NCBI GenBank assembly: GCA_018266875.1
Contig: JAFDZR010000026.1
Location: 1-33,779 of the forward strand
DNA length: 33,779 nucleotides
Reading direction: 5' to 3'
Source: Bacteroidota bacterium
GTDB lineage: Bacteria; Bacteroidota; Ignavibacteria; Tepidaquicellales; Tepidaquicellaceae
Notes under the pieces: generated by a model
What the model saw: only the letters and a program-made list of their open reading frames with translations
Databases searched by the model: none
Told to the model about the DNA's origin: nothing
Shown here: positions 26,104 through 33,779 of the stretch, in pieces
How positions within the stretch are numbered: the stretch's first letter is position 1
Layout of the letters: each line of letters begins with the position of its first letter
Program-made: the position numbers and the translations under genes

Positions 26104-27792
26104 ATGAAAAAATTTCCACTGATATTATTTTTATTATCTGCAGTTTTGGTAAGTTCATGCGGTAAAAAGACTGATAACGACAGCAAAATCTTCAATCTGA
26201 ACTTAAATCAGAATATTGAGACACTTGAGCCGGTGATGTCAAATTCCATACAGTCAATATGGGGACTGTCCGTTATGATGGAAGGTCTCGTTCAGTTTGA
26301 CAGACAAAGCAATATCATTCCCTGCATTGCAAAAAGCTGGGAAATTTCCGAAGACGCTCTCACTTATACTTTTCATTTAAGGAATGATGTTTACTTCCAT
26401 GATAACGAATGTTTCACTGAGACAAAAGGTAAGGGAAGAAAAGCAACGGCTTCTGATTTTAAATACTGCATTGAAAGAGTAAACAATCCGAAAACAAAGA
26501 CCCGCGGACAATGGGTTTACAGGGACAGGATTAAGGGAGCGCAGGAATATATAGATTTTATGTCAGGTAAAAATTCCGGTGAGGTGAAAGAGATCACAGG
26601 ACTGAAAGCGCCTGATGACTCTACTTTTGTGATCGAACTTACGAAACCCTTTGCTCCGTTTCTAAGCATACTTACCATGACTTATGGTTTTGTCTATCCG
26701 AAAGAAGCTGTTGAGTTTTACGGGGACAGATTCGGACAGCATCCTGTAGGAACAGGTCCGTTCAGTTTTGTAAAATGGGATCTTGATAAAGAGCTTGTAT
26801 TCGCAAAAAATAAAAATTACTGGGATAAAGACAGTAACGGAAATGCCATACCTTATCTGGAAGGAATTAAAATTACTTTTACTCAGTCATCCGAAACTGA
26901 ATTCCTCGATTTCCAGAACGGAAAATATGATTATCACGATCCGTCCTCAGAAACTTATGATCAGATAACAGATGAGAACGGGAATCTCATAGATTCACAG
27001 CGTGATCTTTATGATCTGAAAAAACAACCATGGCTGCAGACAGTATTCTTCGGAATGATGCAGTCACCGGAACTTCCCGGAGGTAAGACAGGACCTTTTG
27101 TTAATAATCTGAAATTAAGGCAGGCGCTTAATTATGCCGTGGACAGAGACAAGATTCTTAAATTTGTATTGAAGAACAGAGGCACTTCAGCCATAAACGG
27201 TCCCATTCCGCCGGGAATGCCGGGCTTTAATCCCGATATAAAAGGATACAAGTATGATAAAGAAAAAGCAATACAGCTTTTAAAGGAAGCCGGTTATCCC
27301 GACGGCAAAGGACTTGAACTTACACTTGTCACGGGAAATGAAGAAATACAGAAGACGCTTGCAGTTGCAGTTCAGCAGCAGTTCAAAGATATTGGAATCG
27401 ATCTGAAACTTGATCAGATGATACAGTCAACTCTTATTTCAAAACAGGAAGACGGATTGTTCCCTTTCTGGAGAGCCAGCTGGGGAGCGGATTATTATGA
27501 CCCGGAAAATTTCATGGCGCTTTTTTACAGTAAGAATATTACGCCGAACGGACCAAACAGAGTCGGTTATTCGAATCCTGAAGTTGACAGACTTTATGAG
27601 GACGCTCTGAAGATCACTGACTTCAGCGAAAGAAAAAAGATTTATGATAAGATGCAGGAAATTGTTATAAGGGATGCTGCCTGGCTGTATCTTTATTACA
27701 ATCAGAAGATCTATCTGCTGGGAAAGAATATTGAGGGATTTTATGTGGACGGATTGAATATCATTAATCTCAAGTATACAAGGAAAAATTAA
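26104..27792 (+). CDS. Peptide/nickel-type ABC transporter substrate-binding lipoprotein
   Basis: The product has 562 residues, typical for the family 5 binding proteins (OppA/DppA type). A signal peptide with lipobox LVSSC makes C19 the lipidated residue, so it should be anchored in the cytoplasmic or outer membrane facing the periplasm. The mature region shows family landmarks: NLNQNIETLEPVMSN near the start, AKSWEISEDALTYTFHLRNDVYFHD, HPVGTGPFSFVKW, LRQALNYAVDRDKIL, PPGMPGF and YDKEKAIQLLKEAGYPDG. It is presumed to bind oligopeptides or similar solutes. No permease or ATPase gene is adjacent, so the transporter partners are elsewhere or it is an orphan. A GNAT gene follows after 18 bases. 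Confidence 0.92.
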   Translation: MKKFPLILFLLSAVLVSSCGKKTDNDSKIFNLNLNQNIETLEPVMSNSIQSIWGLSVMMEGLVQFDRQSNIIPCIAKSWEISEDALTYTFHLRNDVYFHDNECFTETKGKGRKATASDFKYCIERVNNPKTKTRGQWVYRDRIKGAQEYIDFMSGKNSGEVKEITGLKAPDDSTFVIELTKPFAPFLSILTMTYGFVYPKEAVEFYGDRFGQHPVGTGPFSFVKWDLDKELVFAKNKNYWDKDSNGNAIPYLEGIKITFTQSSETEFLDFQNGKYDYHDPSSETYDQITDENGNLIDSQRDLYDLKKQPWLQTVFFGMMQSPELPGGKTGPFVNNLKLRQALNYAVDRDKILKFVLKNRGTSAINGPIPPGMPGFNPDIKGYKYDKEKAIQLLKEAGYPDGKGLELTLVTGNEEIQKTLAVAVQQQFKDIGIDLKLDQMIQSTLISKQEDGLFPFWRASWGADYYDPENFMALFYSKNITPNGPNRVGYSNPEVDRLYEDALKITDFSERKKIYDKMQEIVIRDAAWLYLYYNQKIYLLGKNIEGFYVDGLNIINLKYTRKN

Positions 27793-27810
27793 TTTTTATA
27801 TCGGCCGGAA

Positions 27811-28302
27811 ATGAAACTGACATTCAAAGAAATAAATAACGATGAGGATATTAAAGCTTTGTCAGTAATTGCGGCGAAGATATGGAGAGAATACTATCCT
27901 CCGATAATCGGGGCCGATCAGGTAGAGTACATGCTTGATTTAATGTATTCTTTTAAAAGTCTGAAGAAGCAGATCAGGGAGGATAAGAATATTTTTACAG
28001 CAGCTTATCTGGACGGCAGGATGGCAGGATTCATTTCAATAAGTCATAAAGGAGATAAGAATTATTTTCTTCATAAACTTTATATAGATAACGGGATACA
28101 GAAGAAGGGAATCGGAAAAGCTCTGCTTAACAAAGTATTTTCAAAAATTGATTATGAAACCATCAGACTGACTGTAAACAGGCAGAATATAAATGCTGTA
28201 AATTTTTATTTTAAAAATGGATTTAAAATTGAAAGGGTAATGGATATGGATATAGGCGGCGGCTATGTGATGAATGATTTTGTGATGGTTTTTAGTAAGT
28301 AG
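27811..28302 (+). CDS. GNAT family N-acetyltransferase
   Basis: The product has 163 residues. The acetyl-CoA loop is LHKLYIDNGIQKKGIGKALLNKV, containing QKKGIG, which matches the Q/RxxGxG/A consensus. The later motif RLTVNRQNINAVNFYFKNGFKIERV is the conserved NxxAxxFYxxxGF of the family. It starts 18 bases after the binding-protein gene, so the two are probably co-transcribed. The substrate is unknown. Close relatives in Bacteroidota include peptide or small-molecule acetyltransferases, and the neighbouring peptide-binding protein does not settle this. Confidence 0.88.
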   Translation: MKLTFKEINNDEDIKALSVIAAKIWREYYPPIIGADQVEYMLDLMYSFKSLKKQIREDKNIFTAAYLDGRMAGFISISHKGDKNYFLHKLYIDNGIQKKGIGKALLNKVFSKIDYETIRLTVNRQNINAVNFYFKNGFKIERVMDMDIGGGYVMNDFVMVFSK

Positions 28303-28424
28303 TTTTCATCTCTTTTCTAAATCCCCGGAGTAATCCATATTTATCATTGCTGAATACTTAATTTTACAGTCATTCACGGCAGATGCGCCAGGTAATGACA
28401 GTGATATATGAACAGAGTTTAACT

Positions 28425-29624
28425 CTACTTCAATTTCATCGTTCTCCCGAATTTAACTATCCCGAAATCATATTTCTTTCTAATCGTATCCAGTTTATTC
28501 AGAAGTTTCTCCTTCTTATCAACATCGTCAAAAAGATTTTCCTGAACAGCGTCATCGCCGGCTACAAATTCCGAAAATCTGACTCCGAGTAGACGTATCT
28601 TTTTCTTGCTTGCCAGCATTTTATCAAGCAGCATCACAGCATCTTCGTAAAAGTCTGTTTCGAGATTTGAATATTTTAAAGTCGTATAAGACCTCTGATT
28701 AACGGTGAAATCAAAATATTTTACTTTAACCGTAATCGTTCGGCCTTTCAGCTTTACCTTTCTAAGTTTCTGACAGCATTTCTCCATCAGATAATAAAGC
28801 TCTGAAAGCAGGAAATCCCTGTCCGAAACATCTTCATAAAAAGTATTTTCTTTTGAAAGAGATTTTCTCTCATCATCATTTTCCTTTACTGTATCGCTTC
28901 CTTTTCCGTTTGCAACATTAAGAAGAAAAGAAGTATGAAAACCAATCTCCTTATCATAAAAACTCTGATCGAATTTAAGAATATCACCAATGAGTTCAAT
29001 ACCGTATTTCCTGAGTTTAAGCTGCGTTGATTTCCCGACTCCCGGGATTTTATCAATTGACATCTTACTCAGAAACTCCCTTTCATTTCCGAATGGAACA
29101 AGCGTAACTCCGTCCGGTTTGTTGAGCTTTGATGCGATCTTTGCGCATATCTTATTAACGGCAATGCCTATCGAACAGGTTATCTTAAGAGTATCTTTGA
29201 TTTCCTTTCTTATCTTTTCGGCAAGCTGTAAATGGTCGTTACTGTGAAGATGGAGAACTCCAGTTACGTCAAGATAAGCTTCGTCAACGCTGACCGGCTG
29301 AACTGCAGGAGTGTACCTATAAAAAATTTCCCTGACTCTTTTGGAATAATCGGAATACAGTCCGCGGGTGCTTCTTATGAAATTACCGTCAGGTACGAGA
29401 AGCATTGCTCTTGTAAGCGGCATGGCAGTTCTTACTCCTTTCGCTCTGGCAAGATAATTAGGACATGCAACAATGCTTCTCTTATCTTCCCGCGTCCCGC
29501 CAACCACAAGAGGTTTAAGTTTGAGGGAAGGATTTATCGCTTCCTCGCATGAAGCGAAAAAAGCATCCATGTCCACATGAAAAATTATTTTATGATCCGG
29601 TTTATTCATTTTGAGTATATTCAA
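28425..29624 (-). CDS. dinB: DNA polymerase IV (DinB), Y-family translesion polymerase
   Basis: The product has 399 residues. The catalytic region begins FHVDMDAFFASCEEA, with D18 for metal binding and F22/F23 at the steric-gate site. SVDEAYLDVTG carries the D114-E115 pair, and further landmarks are SIGIAVNKICAKIASKLNKPDG and KIPGVGKSTQLKLRKYGI (helix-hairpin-helix). The C-terminus has QENLF (residues 361-365), which fits the QxxLF beta-clamp-binding consensus. It copies past damaged bases with low fidelity. It is transcribed away from the EamA gene and convergent with the GNAT gene. No clear SOS box was recognised upstream. Confidence 0.94.
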   Translation of the reverse strand: MNILKMNKPDHKIIFHVDMDAFFASCEEAINPSLKLKPLVVGGTREDKRSIVACPNYLARAKGVRTAMPLTRAMLLVPDGNFIRSTRGLYSDYSKRVREIFYRYTPAVQPVSVDEAYLDVTGVLHLHSNDHLQLAEKIRKEIKDTLKITCSIGIAVNKICAKIASKLNKPDGVTLVPFGNEREFLSKMSIDKIPGVGKSTQLKLRKYGIELIGDILKFDQSFYDKEIGFHTSFLLNVANGKGSDTVKENDDERKSLSKENTFYEDVSDRDFLLSELYYLMEKCCQKLRKVKLKGRTITVKVKYFDFTVNQRSYTTLKYSNLETDFYEDAVMLLDKMLASKKKIRLLGVRFSEFVAGDDAVQENLFDDVDKKEKLLNKLDTIRKKYDFGIVKFGRTMKLK

Positions 29625-29780
29625 ACTTAATTCAAATCAAAGACTAATTCAATATTGTAATCCAAATCCTGAATAAAATACTTGTGATATTTAACAAGAT
29701 CAGGAATTTATTCCCGGACTTTAAAATGTTCTTCATTATTGTTTTGAAAAATTAATATTATTTTACATAAATCAAAACAA

Positions 29781-30701
29781 ATGCTGCAGCTGAAAAAACG
29801 ATTCACGAAGAGTAATGATTTACTTGCCTGGACTTTACTTGCAGCGCTTACACTAATCTGGGGAAGTTCATATATCCTTATTAAAAAAGGACTTGTCGCT
29901 TTTTCGCCCGGGCAGGTTGCAACTATGAGACTGACTTTCGCATTCCTTGTGATGCTTCCGGTCGCATTAAAATATCTTAGAAGAATTCCCGGGAGGATAT
30001 TATTTGTTATGGTTTTAATTGGTATTATTGGTAACCTGATACCTTATCTGCTCTTTGCAATTTCACAGACGGTGATTTCAAGCTCGGTGGTCGGGATAAT
30101 AAACGCACTGACTCCGATATTCACGATGATAATAGCAGTATTTATTTTTAAATATAAAATAAAACTCATACAGGTCGCGGGAATGATACTCGGCTTTGCG
30201 GGAATAGCCGGATTAAGCCTGGTTGATGAATCCGGAATATTCGGAAGCATAAATGTTTATATATGGCTTGTAATAGCTGCTACTCTGTGCTATGCAGTAA
30301 GTCTGAATCTCATTAAAGTTTATTTGTCAGATATAAGATCTTTAATTGTTACTGCAGTTTCATTGTTGTCTGTTGGTCCTTTCTGCATGATCTATTTATT
30401 CTCAACTGATTTCATTCACAGATTTGAAACTGTTCCCGGCAGCGGATTCTCAATGCTGTGCATAGCAATTCTTGGAATAGTAGGAACTGCATTTGCCCTG
30501 ATACTTTATACAAAACTTATTCAGATCACGGATGCATTGTTTGCTACAACTGTAACTTATCTGCTTCCTATAGTATCAATAATTTGGGGACTGCTTGACG
30601 GGGAAGTCCTTTACACTGTGCATTTTGCAGGAATGATTTTAATACTTGCCGGAGTGTATCTGGTAAACAGGAATTTTTACAACAAAAAATTAAATACTTA
30701 A
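29781..30701 (+). CDS. EamA/DMT-family transporter
   Basis: The product has 306 residues with about ten hydrophobic segments and two EamA repeats. The first starts LLAALTLIWGSSYILIKKGL, with the typical WGSSY; the second starts near YIWLVIAATLCYAVSLNLIKVYL. The C-terminus is VYLVNRNFYNKKLNT, and the LLDGE before the last helix is a common DMT end. It should lie in the cytoplasmic membrane and export or exchange a small solute that cannot be named from sequence. The stop codon is 4 bases before the rarA start, so the two genes are probably one transcript. Confidence 0.9.
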   Translation: MLQLKKRFTKSNDLLAWTLLAALTLIWGSSYILIKKGLVAFSPGQVATMRLTFAFLVMLPVALKYLRRIPGRILFVMVLIGIIGNLIPYLLFAISQTVISSSVVGIINALTPIFTMIIAVFIFKYKIKLIQVAGMILGFAGIAGLSLVDESGIFGSINVYIWLVIAATLCYAVSLNLIKVYLSDIRSLIVTAVSLLSVGPFCMIYLFSTDFIHRFETVPGSGFSMLCIAILGIVGTAFALILYTKLIQITDALFATTVTYLLPIVSIIWGLLDGEVLYTVHFAGMILILAGVYLVNRNFYNKKLNT

Positions 30702-30705
30702 CAAC

Positions 30706-32022
30706 ATGGATCTCTTTGGGAATGTATCCGATGCCGGTACAGACAGAAATATTCCGCTTGCCGAAAGAATGAGACCGGCTGATATTGAAAGCTTTGCCGG
30801 ACAGGATCATCTTATTGCTCCGGGCAGACCGGTAAGAACCATGATAGAAAAAAACGAACCCGCCTCAATGATCTTCTGGGGACCGCCCGGAGTAGGTAAG
30901 ACAACTCTTGCCTTGCTCATTGCAAAATTGGTAAACTCCGAATTCATACAGCTCTCTGCGGTTTCTTCAGGCGTAAAGGATGTAAGGGCGGCAATAGAAA
31001 AAGCGGAGTTCAATCTTAAGCAGAAGAAAAAGAAAACAATACTTTTTATTGATGAAATTCACAGATTCAGCAAATCACAGCAGGACTCGCTGCTGCAGAG
31101 TTCAGAAAAAGGGATAGTTATACTGATCGGAGCGACTACCGAGAATCCTTCATTTGAAGTAATCTCTCCTCTGCTTTCGAGAAGCAGGGTCTTTGTACTG
31201 GAGGAATTATCCAGAACGGATTTTGAAAAAATAATTGAAAATGCTCTGACCAATGACTTTGTGCTCAGGGAAATGGATATTGAGATTGAGGACAGAGATT
31301 TTCTGATCGGTCTTTCATCAGGTGATGCAAGAAAATTACTTAACGGACTTGAACTGGCTGTCAAACTTTCATCCGTAAACAACAGCGGAAAAATAATTCT
31401 TACCAATGAGATCTTTAAAGAGTCTTTTCAGGCAAATTATATAAAGTACGACAAAAATCAGGAAGAACATTACAATATTATCTCGGCATTTATAAAAAGC
31501 GTAAGGGGAAGCGATCCGGATGCAGCCTTATACTGGATGGCAAGAATGCTTAAAGGCGGTGAGGATCCGAAGTTTATTGCAAGAAGGATGATAGTTCTTG
31601 CTTCGGAAGATATCGGGAATGCTGATCCGTACGCTCTGACGCTTGCAACAAGCGCTTTTACGGCAATTGATTACATCGGAATGCCTGAAGCTGCTCTTGT
31701 ACTTTCACAGACCGCAGCATATCTCGCAGGTGCTCCAAAAAGCAATGCCGCTTATACTGCGCTGAGCAAGGTCAGAGATGAAGCTGAGAACAGTCCTGCA
31801 TTCGGAGTCCCGCTGCACCTGAGAAACGCTCCGACAAAATTAATGAAAGATCTTAAATACGGAAGCGGTTATAAATATCCTCATGATTTTGAGAATAATT
31901 TTACTGAACAGGATTATTTGCCTGAGGAATTAAAAAATAAAATTTATTATGAGCCGTCCGAAAACGGCTCTGAAAAGAAGATCAGGGAAAGACTTAAAAG
32001 CTTATGGAAAAAAAGAAGATGA
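30706..32022 (+). CDS. rarA: Replication-associated recombination protein A (RarA/MgsA)
   Basis: The product has 438 residues, a AAA+ ATPase of the RarA/Mgs1/WRNIP1 family that acts at stalled replication forks. It has LAERMRP near the start (residues 18-24), Walker A GPPGVGKT (59-66), Walker B LFIDEIHRF (D116, E117), sensor IGATTENPSF (141-150) and LLSRSRVF (arginine finger region, R159/R161). The C-terminal tetramerisation region has GSDPDAALYWMARMLKGGEDP and LRNAPTKLMK, both highly typical. It follows the EamA gene by 4 bases and is convergent with the aminopeptidase gene. A 7-bp hairpin near its 3' end lies inside the coding sequence and has no T-run. Confidence 0.95.
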   Translation: MDLFGNVSDAGTDRNIPLAERMRPADIESFAGQDHLIAPGRPVRTMIEKNEPASMIFWGPPGVGKTTLALLIAKLVNSEFIQLSAVSSGVKDVRAAIEKAEFNLKQKKKKTILFIDEIHRFSKSQQDSLLQSSEKGIVILIGATTENPSFEVISPLLSRSRVFVLEELSRTDFEKIIENALTNDFVLREMDIEIEDRDFLIGLSSGDARKLLNGLELAVKLSSVNNSGKIILTNEIFKESFQANYIKYDKNQEEHYNIISAFIKSVRGSDPDAALYWMARMLKGGEDPKFIARRMIVLASEDIGNADPYALTLATSAFTAIDYIGMPEAALVLSQTAAYLAGAPKSNAAYTALSKVRDEAENSPAFGVPLHLRNAPTKLMKDLKYGSGYKYPHDFENNFTEQDYLPEELKNKIYYEPSENGSEKKIRERLKSLWKKRR

Positions 32023-32044
32023 TGTTTCCCGGAATTCACAATGA

Positions 32045-33661
32045 TTATTTTACCTTCTTAAGGACAATCTCATTGTCCGGATCGAAAGAAATCTTTTCCG
32101 GCTTTTTGTCAAATTCAAAATTATAGATCTGAAAATTGTAGTAATTCCGTACTTTCAAAGTAGAATCTGACATATCGCTGAATGTAACTTTGAGTTCCAC
32201 AGGCATCTCATAAAATACCTTATTCTTCTGTATCTGATTAATGGTGTAATCTGTTTCCCACTTTCCGTCACTGCCTTTTTCCGTTTTGAAATTATTTTCA
32301 TAAACCGGATAGCCGGGATAAAGCAGCCACTGACTGAAAAACCAGTCAAGCTTCCTGCCGCTTATCTGTTCGCACAGATCAATAAACGAACTTGTGGTAA
32401 TATTCCCGAACCTGAATTCAGGATGAGAAGTATAAGCTTTCAGACAATCAAAGAAAACCGAATCTCCAAGTACATATCTTAGCATGTAAATGACGCAAGC
32501 GGATTTGGAATATGTAACTTCAGAATTGAATACTTCCAGATTATTGGGATCTGAATTATCCCAGCTTTTATTATATATCGGCCAGCCCGGATCATTCCTG
32601 AGATATTTTAATGCTTCGTTAATGATATTCCTTCTGTATTCCGACTGACCTTTTTTATATTCAGCCCAAATTGCTTCATTGTATGTTGCGAATCCTTCGT
32701 TCAGCCAGATATCTGCCCAGGAATTAGGCGAGATCATATCACCGAACCACTGGTGCGCAAGTTCGTGACATATAAGATCCTCGGTCCAGCAGTTCGGACA
32801 TAATGTAATTATTGTCTGGTTTTCCATTCCACCCCAGGGGAAATGCTTGTCAACGGTTGCGAAGGCGATCTTCTCAAAAGGATAATCACCGTAAAGTTTT
32901 GAAAACAGGTCAAGCATGTCAGGAAGCTTGTTGTTAATGTTAATATAATTGAACATGGTTTCACCCGGCTGCCTGTAAAATCTGATCTGAATACTGTCGT
33001 TCGGTTCGGAAGGTTTTTTCCAGTAAAACACATCCAGAATATAATTCTTACTTCCCGCCATTGCAGTCAGATATGTAGTAACGGGAATATTTGTTTCCCA
33101 TGTGTAAAAAAGAGAATTTCCTGTTACAGTTGAATCAGTAAGCAGACCGTTTGAAACGAATTTTACATCTGCGGGAACTCTTGCTCTGAGTTTCAGCATG
33201 GCTTTATCATTCGGGACATCTTTGCAGGGAAACCACCTTCTTGCTCCTGATGTCTCTGAGTCAGTATATATTAATCCGCTGAAGGAATAGAATGCAGTAT
33301 CGAAAACATCTTTATGCCTGTAATAGATCTTTACGTCGAACAGCTCTCCGCTGCTGTAGAATCTGTCTAGATTTATTCTGAGCATATCATTTTCGTGCAC
33401 AAAAGACATCCCTGAACCGGAAACAGAATCAATAATAAGCGAATAATTATAAGCATTTAGCGTTATCTGACCGATCGTCTGACCGGCCAGCATGCTGACA
33501 GTATTCACAGCGGAAAAAGACATTGGATATGGTTCCAGTAAGTTATTATAAAGGTCAAAATCCAGATCATATTTTATGATGTTTATATTCGTATCAACCT
33601 GAGAATAAACAGCCGGAATTTGCATTAGAAAAAGTACAAGGATAAAACTTTTTAATTTCAT
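32045..33661 (-). CDS. Secreted M1 family zinc aminopeptidase
   Basis: The product has 538 residues. A signal peptide (MKLKSFILVLFLMQIPAVYS, likely cut before Q21) marks export. The exopeptidase motif GGMENQ (277-282) and the zinc motif HELAH (H299, E300, H303) with E322 19 residues further (WLNEGFAT) are all present. The enzyme should remove N-terminal residues from peptides in the periplasm or outside. It is much shorter than the classical PepN (about 870 residues), because it lacks the C-terminal helical domain, as in other short bacterial M1 proteins. The stop is only 22 bases from the rarA stop in the opposite direction. No T9SS sorting domain is visible: it ends with a short beta-type region and a lysine-rich end. 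Confidence 0.92.
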   Translation of the reverse strand: MKLKSFILVLFLMQIPAVYSQVDTNINIIKYDLDFDLYNNLLEPYPMSFSAVNTVSMLAGQTIGQITLNAYNYSLIIDSVSGSGMSFVHENDMLRINLDRFYSSGELFDVKIYYRHKDVFDTAFYSFSGLIYTDSETSGARRWFPCKDVPNDKAMLKLRARVPADVKFVSNGLLTDSTVTGNSLFYTWETNIPVTTYLTAMAGSKNYILDVFYWKKPSEPNDSIQIRFYRQPGETMFNYININNKLPDMLDLFSKLYGDYPFEKIAFATVDKHFPWGGMENQTIITLCPNCWTEDLICHELAHQWFGDMISPNSWADIWLNEGFATYNEAIWAEYKKGQSEYRRNIINEALKYLRNDPGWPIYNKSWDNSDPNNLEVFNSEVTYSKSACVIYMLRYVLGDSVFFDCLKAYTSHPEFRFGNITTSSFIDLCEQISGRKLDWFFSQWLLYPGYPVYENNFKTEKGSDGKWETDYTINQIQKNKVFYEMPVELKVTFSDMSDSTLKVRNYYNFQIYNFEFDKKPEKISFDPDNEIVLKKVK

Positions 33662-33779
33662 TTATATTTTTATGAGTTTGCGAAAGCTAAATTAACAATA
33701 CTTATTTTAATAAACAATGTTCGTTGAATAAGCGAATAAAGTATTCAGATAATAGTGTCCAAAACGTTGTAAATATCAT
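33662..33779. other. Upstream region of the M1 aminopeptidase gene
   Basis: These last 118 bases are AT-rich. They contain no ORF or hairpin that I can support and must include the promoter of the aminopeptidase gene. Confidence 0.4.

Noticed and set aside
29667-29705. Nested inverted repeat TCCTGA...TCAGGA with CTTGT/ACAAG inside, between dinB and the EamA gene
   Set aside because: The stems are short (6 and 5 bp) with a very uneven internal loop (8 versus 1 base). This is weak and likely by chance in AT-rich DNA, and it does not match a known SOS box.
31951-31970. Hairpin GAGCCGT/ACGGCTC with a 6-nt loop near the end of rarA
   Set aside because: It lies inside the coding sequence, 52 bases before the stop, with no T-run. 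It is not supported as a terminator.

Overview
The window looks like chromosome from an uncultured member of the Ignavibacteria/Chlorobi side of the FCB (Bacteroidota) superphylum. This is an inference from four things: a type IX secretion (T9SS) C-terminal domain with the NFPNPFNP signature, many multidomain secreted proteins, A-rich leaders mostly without a Shine-Dalgarno sequence, and moderately AT-rich DNA. No rRNA, tRNA, CRISPR array or prophage was found.

Positions 1-12650 hold four tandem + strand genes for very large exported proteins (the first cut by the window edge). Their N-termini differ: two are Asp-box sialidase-like propellers, one is a metzincin metalloprotease, and one is unknown. 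All end in the same module: a jelly-roll 'anchor-J-like' domain, a 'GFYR...RNSIETW' beta domain, a two-loop dockerin-like calcium-binding repeat and, in three of them, a conserved charged tail. Each is followed by its own hairpin terminator, and two of these terminators are identical over 34 bases. A convergent fifth gene encodes an Asp-box protein with a standard T9SS sorting domain. This family is the most system-like content of the window.

Positions 14300-19550 (all - strand) read fabD, a DUF3109 cysteine-rich protein, fabG, a small lipoprotein, the catalytic chain of a split methylmalonyl-CoA mutase and then, after a larger gap, a second SDR oxidoreductase. This is lipid and propionate-type metabolism.

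Positions 19600-20600 hold a single-domain HUH (IS200/RAYT-like) transposase. It sits between two short arrays of REP-like palindromes that share a core and point in opposite directions. Next come acetyl-CoA synthetase (acs) with a GNAT acetyltransferase downstream, then a 1.2 kb mostly non-coding gap with a decayed DUF559 gene bracketed by G/C-rich hairpins.

Positions 24350-33780 hold an acyl-CoA ligase divergent from a peptide-type ABC binding lipoprotein plus GNAT gene, with a perfect 22-bp palindrome between them. Then follow DNA polymerase IV (dinB), an EamA transporter coupled to rarA, and an exported M1 aminopeptidase.
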